Positions 7,008 to 12,347 of a stretch of DNA of 12,347 nucleotides are shown here, one piece after another. The position numbers and the translations under genes were made by a program. The notes beneath the pieces were generated by a model. The model searched no databases. It saw only the letters and a list, made by a program, of their open reading frames with translations, and was not told the DNA's origin. The stretch covers positions 1 through 12,347 of the forward strand of contig JAEXNZ010000311.1 of assembly GCA_023439425.1 (NCBI GenBank), written 5' to 3'. This DNA is from Pseudomonadota bacterium (lineage in GTDB: Bacteria; Pseudomonadota; Gammaproteobacteria; Xanthomonadales; Xanthomonadaceae). Each line of letters starts with the position of its first letter. The first letter of the stretch is position 1.

Positions 7008-7979
7008 ATGGACGATTCGCTGGCCCAGTACAGTCGCTTCGACGTGGACGGCTTCGACGCCGACGCGCTGCTGGGGGTTGTGCGGGACACCCGCTTCGAG
7101 CAGCGGCTGCTGGCCGGCGGGCAGTTCCGGGCCTGCGTGCAACGGGTGGTGTTCCCCGAGTTCAGCCTGGACAGTGGTGCCTACAACCTGCCCATTTTCG
7201 CCAGCGGCAGCTTCGGCGAGGATCTGATTGGTCTTGCCATGGCGGTCAACAGCGACGGGCCGATGTGGGCCAACGGGCGCTGGATTCCGGCCGGTCAGAT
7301 CATGGTGTTCGCCGAAGACAGCGAGCTGAATGTGCGGCCGCGTCCAGGCGGCTGGCAATGGGCGGTGCTGCTGATCTCCCGACCGGTACTGCAGCGCGAA
7401 GCGGTGACCTGGCTCGGGCGCGAACTGCAGGTGCCGCGTTCAGGCTGGTACAGCCGCACGGCCAGCGCCACCGATGCCGCGCGGCTGCGCCGCACCGTGC
7501 TGAACACCTTGGAGGATGCTGCGCATCCGAAGGGACTGGTGACTCCGGCGCAGATCCAGGTGCAGGCGCAGACGTTGCTGACCGCGTTTCTCGCGTCCGT
7601 AGCCGCTACCGATGCGGGGCAGCCACCACGTGCGTTGGGCAGCTACAGCGAGCGCTACCGCGACGCAGTAGTAAGGCGCGCCGAAAACTACCTGAAAACG
7701 CAGTCCGACCGGCCCTATGACAGCCGGGCGCTGACTACGGCGCTGGGGGTCGGCGAGCGCCAGCTGGAGCGACTGTTCCGTGACGCCTACGGCCATGGCC
7801 CCTGCCAATGGCACCAGATGGCACGGCTGAATCTGGCCCGCAGCGCGTTGCGGCAGGCCCGCGGCCAGGGGGCGGTAACCGATGTGGCTACCCGCTACGG
7901 ATTCGGCCACCTGGGCCGCTTCTCGGTGATGTACCGGGACGTCTTTGGTGAGAGCCCGCGCGACACCCTCAGAGGGTGA
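7008..7979 (+). CDS. AraC-family transcriptional regulator
   Basis: Predicted DNA-binding regulator of 323 residues. The C-terminal ~110 residues form the AraC/XylS double helix-turn-helix: the first at about 238-260 (SRALTTALGVGERQLERLFR), the second at about 289-316, with the typical YGFGHLGRFSVMYRDVFGESP. The N-terminal ~200 residues, presumably the effector-binding or oligomerisation part, match no domain I can name; the overall layout recalls EutR-type regulators, but ethanolamine genes are absent here, so no ligand is proposed. Start: ATG at 7008, behind GGAG (6999-7002) with a 5-base gap; the frame stays open far upstream only because it shadows the kinase gene. Divergent from the kinase, with about 204 bases between them if the kinase starts at 6803, so shared control is possible. 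The next gene is a response regulator 143 bases downstream. Confidence 0.9.
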   Translation: MDDSLAQYSRFDVDGFDADALLGVVRDTRFEQRLLAGGQFRACVQRVVFPEFSLDSGAYNLPIFASGSFGEDLIGLAMAVNSDGPMWANGRWIPAGQIMVFAEDSELNVRPRPGGWQWAVLLISRPVLQREAVTWLGRELQVPRSGWYSRTASATDAARLRRTVLNTLEDAAHPKGLVTPAQIQVQAQTLLTAFLASVAATDAGQPPRALGSYSERYRDAVVRRAENYLKTQSDRPYDSRALTTALGVGERQLERLFRDAYGHGPCQWHQMARLNLARSALRQARGQGAVTDVATRYGFGHLGRFSVMYRDVFGESPRDTLRG

Positions 7980-7996
7980 GCGCAGTGTCACGGTTT

Positions 7997-8012
7997 TGAT
8001 GCGTTCGCATCA
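7997..8012 (+). promoter_or_regulatory. Small hairpin after the AraC stop
   Basis: TGATGCGTTCGCATCA is a 6-bp stem with a 4-base loop, 17 bases past the AraC stop codon. It is preceded, not followed, by a T-run (TTTT at 7994-7997), so a plus-strand terminator is unlikely. It may be an operator half or a processing structure. Confidence 0.25.
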
Positions 8013-8045
8013 CGTTGCCATCACGGCGGTGCAAGCAACGTCATA

Positions 8046-8059
8046 CACCTGTGCAGGTG
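8046..8059. promoter_or_regulatory. Palindrome upstream of the NarL-type regulator, candidate operator
   Basis: CACCTGTGCAGGTG is a perfect 6-bp dyad around TG, 63 bases before the response regulator ATG. A second dyad, ACGTTGC/GCAACGT (8012-8018 and 8035-8041), lies just before it. Dense symmetry in a 143-base gap suggests regulator binding; the binding protein is unknown, and no convincing -35/-10 pair was found. Confidence 0.3.
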
Positions 8060-8122
8060 CCGTTCACAAAGGCGGATCGGCACCCGCCACAGGGATCCGT
8101 GGACGCAACAGGAGACACGACT

Positions 8123-8770
8123 ATGCAGGCTTTGCAGGTGCAGGAAGAGTGTCGTTATCGCCGGGTGGTTCTGGCCGACGATCATCGCGTCGTCGCGCAG
8201 GGCATCGAGCAGTTGCTGGTGGGTCGTTTTGACAACATCGAACTGGTGACCTCGGGCGAGGCGCTGGTGGAGTCGGTGCGGCGCGATCCGCCTGACGTGG
8301 TCGTCGCTGATATCAGCATGCCCGGACTGAGTGGCATTGATGCGATGCGGGTGATCCTGGAGGAAGGCTACGATGTGCCGGTGGTGTTTCTCACCATGCA
8401 CGACGAGACCAACATGGCGGCGCAGGCGCTGCGCGCGGGTGCACGGGGCTATGTGCTGAAAAGCGCGGCCGGCGAGGAGCTGGTGCGCGCCCTGGACGGG
8501 GTGATGGACGGGCGGACCTACGTGACGCCGACCCTGGCCGCGGATGCGATCGTCAGCACCGGTCGACCGCGCTACCTGCTTACCGAGAAGCAGCTGCGCA
8601 TTCTGGAATATGTGGCGCGTGGCCTGCGCTCCAAGCAGATTGCCTACGAGCTGGGTGTTTCGGTACGCACCATCGAATCGCACAAGTACGCGATCATGCA
8701 GGAGCTGGGGGTGCATGGCACGCTGGAGCTGGTGCGCAAGGCGGAGTTGGAGGGGTTGATCCGGCATTGA
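8123..8770 (+). CDS. NarL/FixJ-family response regulator (receiver plus LuxR-type HTH)
   Basis: Predicted transcription factor of 215 residues switched by phosphorylation. The receiver (about 14-130) has the full active site: acidic pair Asp19/Asp20, phospho-acceptor Asp63 in VVVADISMP, Thr91 and Lys113 in YVLKSAAGE. The LuxR/GerE helix-turn-helix spans about 153-210 (LTEKQLRILEYVARGL, then SKQIAYELGVSVRTIESHK). Start: the ATG at 8123 has AGGAG at 8110-8114, an 8-base gap; an in-frame ATG at 8015 would add 36 residues outside the family's usual start. This class normally receives phosphate from HisKA_3 kinases, and the only kinase nearby is the MASE1 protein at 5220-6803. It is the full-length counterpart of the receiver-only gene at 8970. 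Target genes cannot be read from the sequence. Confidence 0.93.
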   Translation: MQALQVQEECRYRRVVLADDHRVVAQGIEQLLVGRFDNIELVTSGEALVESVRRDPPDVVVADISMPGLSGIDAMRVILEEGYDVPVVFLTMHDETNMAAQALRAGARGYVLKSAAGEELVRALDGVMDGRTYVTPTLAADAIVSTGRPRYLLTEKQLRILEYVARGLRSKQIAYELGVSVRTIESHKYAIMQELGVHGTLELVRKAELEGLIRH

Positions 8771-8777
8771 GCAAGGC

Positions 8778-8867
8778 GCAGCCGGGCAAGCCCGGCTCTA
8801 CATCGGCTCCACGGATGCGTAACGCAAGACGCTGCCCTGTTACGTAGAGCCGGGCTTGCCCGGCTGC
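8778..8867. repeat. SMAG (GTAG-headed) REP pair in inverted orientation
   Basis: Two 24-base copies, 8778-8801 (minus orientation) and 8844-8867 (plus orientation), are exact reverse complements, separated by 42 bases. Each starts with GTAG and contains the hairpin core GCCGGGCTTGCCCGGC. The paired copies can also form one long 24-bp stem. GTAG-headed palindromes of this kind are the SMAG family of Stenotrophomonas, mobilised in trans by REP-associated tyrosine transposases. The pair begins 7 bases after the response regulator stop codon, so it probably acts as that gene's 3' structure (termination or RNA stability). Confidence 0.85.
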
Positions 8868-8872
8868 TCGCA

Positions 8873-8890
8873 GCAAGTAATTTTACTTGC
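8873..8890. promoter_or_regulatory. 18-base perfect AT-rich palindrome, candidate operator
   Basis: GCAAGTAATTTTACTTGC is an 8-bp dyad around TT, 5 bases beyond the SMAG pair and 79 bases before the receiver-only gene. It is AT-rich in a GC-rich setting and is followed by TTGTTTTTCC (8901-8910), which could hold a -35 element. The symmetry suits a dimeric regulator; a 2-base loop makes it a poor RNA hairpin. Confidence 0.4.
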
Positions 8891-8931
8891 CGACGCCCGG
8901 TTGTTTTTCCATTGCCGGTGCTCCCGGTGCC

Positions 8932-8955
8932 GCCCACCATCAAGACTCGGTGGGC
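8932..8955 (+). promoter_or_regulatory. Leader hairpin just before the receiver-only gene
   Basis: GCCCACC (8932-8938) and GGTGGGC (8949-8955) form a perfect 7-bp stem with a 10-base loop. It ends 3 bases before the GGCGGAAGAG ribosome-binding stretch (8959-8968), so if transcribed it could affect translation of the next gene. No function is established. Confidence 0.3.
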
Positions 8956-8969
8956 TATGGCGGAAGAGC

Positions 8970-9392
8970 ATGAGCGCAGTCCGGGTGCTGCTGGCTGAAG
9001 ACGGCTCCGCCATGGGCCGGCAACTGCGTGGTCTGCTGAGCGATGCCTACGACGTCATCGGACTCGTCCAGGATGGAGCGTCGCTGCTGAACGCGGCCCA
9101 GCGCATGCTGCCCGACGTGGTGGTGACCGACATCGCCATGCCACAGCTGGATGGGCTGGAAGCGGTGCGTCAGCTGCGTGCGCAGCGCCCGGTGCTGGGC
9201 GTGGTGTTTGCCACGGTGCATGCAGAACCGCAGATGGTGGCCCGGGCGATGGCGCTGGGTCCCTGCAGTTATGTGCTGAAGGCCGATGCCGGCGAAGACC
9301 TGCTGCCGGCAGTGCAGGCGGCGCTACAGGGTGAGACCTATCTTTCCCATTCGCTGCGGACACTACGGTCGTCAGGCCAGCAGGCCCATTAG
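8970..9392 (+). CDS. Receiver-only response regulator without output domain
   Basis: Predicted single-domain response regulator of 140 residues. The receiver is complete: acidic pair Glu10/Asp11, phospho-acceptor Asp54 in VVVTDIAMP, Thr82 and Lys104 in YVLKADAGEDL. After about residue 125 only a short tail remains, and the DNA beyond belongs to the opposite gene, so no helix-turn-helix remnant follows. It resembles the receiver of the neighbour at 8123 (shared DVVVxDIxMP and YVLKxxAGExL blocks), which suggests it derives from a NarL-type regulator that lost its output. Start: ATG at 8970 with GGCGGAAG just upstream; the spacing is short. Upstream in-frame ATG (8856) would run through the repeat region. 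Such proteins can act as phosphate sinks, relays or protein-protein regulators; which applies here is unknown. Its last 21 bases overlap the convergent membrane gene. Confidence 0.85.
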   Translation: MSAVRVLLAEDGSAMGRQLRGLLSDAYDVIGLVQDGASLLNAAQRMLPDVVVTDIAMPQLDGLEAVRQLRAQRPVLGVVFATVHAEPQMVARAMALGPCSYVLKADAGEDLLPAVQAALQGETYLSHSLRTLRSSGQQAH

Positions 9393-10550
9393 CTTGGCCA
9401 CCAGTTCATCCACCGACATCGCCACCAGCAGCAACGGCAGCATCGGGGCCAGCGCGGGCAGCGCCAGGCCGAGCATGTTCCAGCGCGACAGCGGAATCAC
9501 CCGCATCGCCGAGACACCCTGGTAGACGCCACCGAAGTCGCAGTAGGCCGACGCATCATTGTGGTCCAGCAGTGAGTCGCCGTCCGCGCGTGCCTCGCCA
9601 CCCACCCGCCAGCGCTGGTCGAACACGCGTGCGGCACGGCTGCCCAGCGCATCGAAACGGTACAGCGCATGCCGCTTGGCATGGATCAATGCCGGTGCCA
9701 GCAACAGCAATGGCGAGATCAGCAGCAGGGTCGAGCCGATCACGTAGCCGGCGATCAGGTGGCGCAGGCCGTACAAAGTCTGGTCCTGGTGCAGCATCTG
9801 GTTGAGAAAAGCGCCCGCCAGCATGATCCCGCCCGCGGCAGCGAGTGGACTGAAGCGCATCTGCGCGCGGCCGAGGAAGGCAAGACCGCCGGCCCGGTCC
9901 GGGTGTTGTGGATGCAGATCCAGCCCTACCTGGGGCAGCCGCCACAGCACCAGCGTCCACAGCAGGAAGCGCCAGAACCAGAGCAGCAGCAACAGGCGCA
10001 GCAATGGTACGGCCACTGCGGAGTACCACAGACCTGCTGCACTCGGGCTGCCGCCGTGGAAACGCCAGTCATCCAGGCCCGGCAGGACGCCCGCCACCGG
10101 TGCACCGGACCATGCCGGGGCAAAGGCCAGCACCAGGCACACCGCTTCCGGCAGCCAGCTGTCGCGCTGGGTGCGCACGTGGTCCAGCAGTGCTTCCAGT
10201 CGGGGTGCGCGCACCGCATGTACCACATGGCTGCGGGTCAACTGGCGCACCGCACCGCGCAGCAGGGCGTCGGCGCGCGGCGCGGTCAGGACCAGAAGAG
10301 GTAGGGCGATCAGCAGACGCGCCAGCGTGTCGTAGTCGGCGAGCAGGGCAATATGTCCGGGCGCAGCATCGGGTGTGGGCCACAGGGTGCCCGCCTGCGC
10401 GGTCAACAGCAGCAGGGGCACCAGCGCCAACACCAGCAGCAGCACCGCCAGCCAGACTGAAAGATGGCGGGTACGCTGCAGTGTGCCACTGGCGTGCAGC
10501 AGGCGGTGGACCAGACCACCGCGCATCAGCGAATAGTGATAGGCGCCCAT
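9372..10550 (-). CDS. Polytopic membrane protein of unknown function
   Basis: I do not recognise a named family. The 392-residue product has about seven or eight hydrophobic segments (about 31-50, 74-90, 133-150, 172-205, which may be two, 235-255, 265-290, 358-378), so it is an inner-membrane protein. Between them are conserved-looking soluble pieces: HPQHPDRAGGLAFLGRAQ (213-230) and, before the last segment, a stretch with DASAYCDFGGVYQGV (332-346). These have the feel of motifs kept in a conserved family of hypothetical proteins, but I cannot name it. The start is open: ATG at 10550 or at 10526, neither with a strong ribosome-binding site. It is convergent with, and overlaps by 21 bases, the receiver-only gene, and is divergent from the DUF202/FGE operon. 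Confidence 0.75.
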   Translation of the reverse strand: MGAYHYSLMRGGLVHRLLHASGTLQRTRHLSVWLAVLLLVLALVPLLLLTAQAGTLWPTPDAAPGHIALLADYDTLARLLIALPLLVLTAPRADALLRGAVRQLTRSHVVHAVRAPRLEALLDHVRTQRDSWLPEAVCLVLAFAPAWSGAPVAGVLPGLDDWRFHGGSPSAAGLWYSAVAVPLLRLLLLLWFWRFLLWTLVLWRLPQVGLDLHPQHPDRAGGLAFLGRAQMRFSPLAAAGGIMLAGAFLNQMLHQDQTLYGLRHLIAGYVIGSTLLLISPLLLLAPALIHAKRHALYRFDALGSRAARVFDQRWRVGGEARADGDSLLDHNDASAYCDFGGVYQGVSAMRVIPLSRWNMLGLALPALAPMLPLLLVAMSVDELVAKLMGLLA

Positions 10551-10561
10551 GCGTCAGCATA

Positions 10562-10579
10562 GCGCCGGGCTGCCGGCGC
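10562..10579. promoter_or_regulatory. GC-rich hairpin in the divergent gap
   Basis: GCGCCGG (10562-10568) and CCGGCGC (10573-10579) form a 7-bp stem with a 4-base loop, 12 bases upstream of the membrane gene's ATG at 10550. It would sit in that gene's leader. A nearby dyad, TACTG/CAGTA (10597-10601 and 10610-10614), lies in the same gap of 123 bases. No clear promoter was seen. Confidence 0.3.
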
Positions 10580-10673
10580 GATGGAGCAGTAAAAATACTG
10601 GATGCAGTGCAGTACGTCTCCCGATGCCGAAGCCGTGCACGCAGGCGACTCTAAAGGCCCAGTGCAGCGGCCG

Positions 10674-11099
10674 ATGAACATGCTTCTGGTGATCGATTTC
10701 CTGACCCGGTTCTGGTCGGACCTGATCGCGCGAACCGACGGGGTGATGACCTTCCGGCTGTTCCTGCAGCCGATCATGGCGTTGATCACGGCGTTGATTG
10801 ATGGCATGCGTGATGCCCGCGCCGGGCGCGGTCCGTACTTCCAACGACTGCTGCATGCACCGGGCTACATCGAACGCAGGACCGTGTTACGCGAGGGGGT
10901 AAGTGCCACAGCGCGCATTCTGTTACTGGGTGTGGCGATGGATGTGATCTACCAGATCCGCACGTTTGGTGGCTTCCCGTACCCGTTGGAGGCGTTCGTG
11001 GTGGCGGTGCTGCTGGCCTTCATTCCGTACCTGCTGCTGCGCGGCCCGTTCCGGCGGCTGGCGGGGCGCTGGATCAAGCAACGAGGAGAGGCACGATGA
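10674..11099 (+). CDS. Small membrane protein of unknown function, first gene of the DUF202/FGE operon
   Basis: Unrecognised by name. The 141-residue product has an N-terminal part rich in aromatic and basic residues (FLTRFWSDLIARTD, then MTFRLFLQPIMALITAL), an amphipathic middle (GMRDARAGRGPYFQRLLH), and two hydrophobic segments near 80-96 and 104-124, ending in a basic tail that should face the cytoplasm. The start is not certain: ATG at 10674 is chosen because it begins just before the hydrophobic part; ATG at 10680 is equally possible, and ATG at 10602 would add 24 polar residues. None has a strong ribosome-binding site. The stop overlaps the ATG of the DUF202 gene by 4 bases, so the two are co-transcribed and probably translationally coupled. 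A role with the following two proteins is inferred from that linkage only. Confidence 0.75.
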   Translation: MNMLLVIDFLTRFWSDLIARTDGVMTFRLFLQPIMALITALIDGMRDARAGRGPYFQRLLHAPGYIERRTVLREGVSATARILLLGVAMDVIYQIRTFGGFPYPLEAFVVAVLLAFIPYLLLRGPFRRLAGRWIKQRGEAR

Positions 11100-11608
11100 C
11101 CGAGCAGGATCCGACCCGAGCCCTGAAGGAGCGCTCGCTGACCATGGAGCGCGCCAGCGAGATCCTTGGCAGCAGCGATGCCGCGTCGCTGGAGCTGTCC
11201 TCGCGGCGCACCGGCATGTCGTTCCAGCGCACCCGCATGAGCGCCGACCGCACGCTGATGTCGATCATCCGCACCGCGCTGTCGCTGATCGGCTTCGGCT
11301 TCACCATCTTCCAGTTCTTCGGCCACGTGCTGGAGCTGCCGGGCAGCACGCTGAAGCCGGAAGCGCCGCGCAATTTCGGCATGGCATTGGTGATGCTGGG
11401 GCTGGTGATGCTGACCCTGGGCATCGTCTACCACCTGCGTTACATGCAGGGCCTGCGTAAGGAGCGAGAGCTGATGATCAAGGAAGGGCTCGTCCACGGC
11501 GAGAGCCACTACCCCATTTCGCTGACGTTGATCACCGCCGGGCTGCTGTGGCTGCTGGGGCTGGCGGCGATCACCAGCATGAGCTTCAACACCTGGCCGT
11601 TCGGCTGA
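11096..11608 (+). CDS. DUF202 (YidH-like) membrane protein
   Basis: Predicted inner-membrane protein of 170 residues with a polar N-terminus and three hydrophobic segments (about 54-78, 94-114, 141-162). The block ELSSRRTGMSFQRTRMSADR followed by TLMSIIRTALSLIGFG is the signature of the DUF202 family (conserved Arg-Thr pairs leading into the first membrane segment). The family has no established biochemical function. It is longer than the simplest family members because of about 40 extra N-terminal residues. The ATG at 11096 overlaps the stop of the previous gene (ATGA) and has a strong AGGAGAG site at 11084-11090. The FGE-family gene starts 2 bases after its stop, so all three form one operon. 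Confidence 0.87.
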   Translation: MTEQDPTRALKERSLTMERASEILGSSDAASLELSSRRTGMSFQRTRMSADRTLMSIIRTALSLIGFGFTIFQFFGHVLELPGSTLKPEAPRNFGMALVMLGLVMLTLGIVYHLRYMQGLRKERELMIKEGLVHGESHYPISLTLITAGLLWLLGLAAITSMSFNTWPFG

Positions 11609-11610
11609 CC

Positions 11611-12347
11611 ATGGAGCGCTTCGATGACACAGAGCCTGTTCAACCCAATGCAGCCGTTCAACACACGGGGCTGCCGATGAATGCGGTCGTGGACGACATG
11701 GTCGACATTGCCGGTGGCGTGTTCCTGATGGGGTCCAATGACCACTATCCGGAGGAAGCGCCGGCGCACAAGGTGAAAGTGGCGGCGTTCCGGATTGACC
11801 GGTACCCGGTGACCAACCGCGAGTTCTCGCGCTTTGTCAGCGAAACCGGCTATGTGACCGCACCGGAAAAGCCGGCCGACCCGCGCGACTATCCGGGCGC
11901 GGATCCGGCGTTGCTGGTGCCGTCGTCGGTGGTGTTCATACAACCGACGCAGCGTGTGGACATGCGCAACACGCACAACTGGTGGCAGTACATTCCCGGT
12001 GCGGATTGGCGTCACCCACGCGGGCCGGATTCCAGCCTGGCCGGGCTGGATGATCACCCGGTGGTGCATATCGGTTTCGACGACGCGCTCGCCTATGCTG
12101 CGTGGGCCGGCAAGGACCTGCCCACCGAGGCGGAATGGGAGTTTGCCGCGCGCGGTGGACGGGACGGGGAGGAGTTCGCCTGGGGAGACACGCTCACCTT
12201 GCGCGGCCGGCATCAGGCCAACACCTGGCAGGGCGAATTCCCGTGGCAGAGCCTCGACGAGGACGGCTACCGCTGGACGTCACCGGTGGGCAGCTTCGCC
12301 CCGAACGGCTATGGCCTGTACGACATGATCGGCAACGTATGGGAGTG
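11611..12347 (+). CDS. Formylglycine-generating-enzyme (FGE/SUMF1) family protein, 3' end missing
   Basis: The window holds 245 codons of a protein of the FGE-sulfatase superfamily. True members oxidise a cysteine (or serine) of sulfatases to formylglycine; relatives include EgtB and PvdO. Family blocks visible: MVDIAGGVFLMGSNDHYPEE (30-49), IDRYPVTNREFSRFVSETGY (62-81), HPVVHIGFDDALAYAAWAGK (149-168), LPTEAEWEFAARGG (170-183) and NGYGLYDMIGNVWE (232-245). The gene runs off the right edge before the C-terminal part that carries the two catalytic cysteines of authentic FGE, so activity cannot be judged. The start at 11611 is preferred because it is 2 bases from the preceding stop; ATG at 11677, just before the domain, is the alternative. 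Neither has a strong ribosome-binding site. No signal peptide is seen, so the protein is probably cytoplasmic. A sulfatase gene beyond the window would support FGE function. Confidence 0.88.
   Translation, partial: MERFDDTEPVQPNAAVQHTGLPMNAVVDDMVDIAGGVFLMGSNDHYPEEAPAHKVKVAAFRIDRYPVTNREFSRFVSETGYVTAPEKPADPRDYPGADPALLVPSSVVFIQPTQRVDMRNTHNWWQYIPGADWRHPRGPDSSLAGLDDHPVVHIGFDDALAYAAWAGKDLPTEAEWEFAARGGRDGEEFAWGDTLTLRGRHQANTWQGEFPWQSLDEDGYRWTSPVGSFAPNGYGLYDMIGNVWE

Noticed and set aside
8021..8767. Minus-strand frame of 248 codons opposite the NarL-type regulator
   Set aside because: It is antisense to a gene with a complete set of family motifs, and its His/Gln-rich translation is typical of a shadow frame.
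9393..9500. Decayed helix-turn-helix after the receiver-only gene, as evidence for a pseudogene
   Set aside because: The bases after the stop encode the C-terminus of the opposite membrane protein, and I saw no LuxR-type motif in any frame there.
11509..12213. Minus-strand frame of 234 codons opposite the FGE-family gene
   Set aside because: The plus strand carries unmistakable FGE motifs over the same bases; the minus frame shows none.

Overview
The window is high-GC chromosomal DNA that most likely comes from Stenotrophomonas or a close relative in the Xanthomonadaceae. The main evidence is an inverted pair of GTAG-headed palindromic repeats at 8778-8867, which look like the SMAG (Stenotrophomonas maltophilia GTAG) family. 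The protein set agrees: a YadA-type adhesin, lipoproteins, a MASE1 histidine kinase and a DUF202 protein. I saw no insertion sequence, phage gene, CRISPR array, tRNA or rRNA.

Left part (1-5219). The window opens inside a trimeric autotransporter adhesin (type Vc secretion) that ends at 3000 with a complete YadA anchor. Seventeen bases later starts a lipoprotein with a BamE/OmlA-like domain followed by an OmpA-like peptidoglycan-binding domain. This is the architecture of TpgA, the partner that ties a trimeric adhesin to peptidoglycan in Acinetobacter, so the two genes look like an adhesin plus anchor operon. A 340-base convergent gap follows, with an AT-rich stretch and a 15-bp hairpin. Across it, on the minus strand, lies a class A acid phosphatase (PAP2 superfamily) with a lipoprotein signal. 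Several inverted repeats separate it from the kinase gene.

Middle part (5220-9392) is a signalling island. A MASE1 histidine kinase of the HisKA_3 type (minus) is divergent from an AraC-family regulator (plus). The regulator is followed by a NarL/LuxR-type response regulator, then the SMAG pair and an 18-base palindrome, then a receiver-only response regulator with no output domain. HisKA_3 kinases normally pair with NarL-type regulators, so the kinase and the first regulator are plausible partners. The receiver-only protein could be a phosphate sink, a competitor or a relay. Wiring and signal cannot be read from the sequence.

Right part (9372-12347). A seven-to-eight-segment membrane protein of unknown function (minus) overlaps the receiver-only gene tail to tail by 21 bases. 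Divergent from it is a tightly packed plus-strand operon: a small unknown membrane protein, a DUF202 membrane protein overlapping it by 4 bases, and, 2 bases after that stop, a formylglycine-generating-enzyme (FGE/SUMF1) family protein cut by the window end. The region that would show whether it has the catalytic cysteines of a true sulfatase activator lies outside the window.
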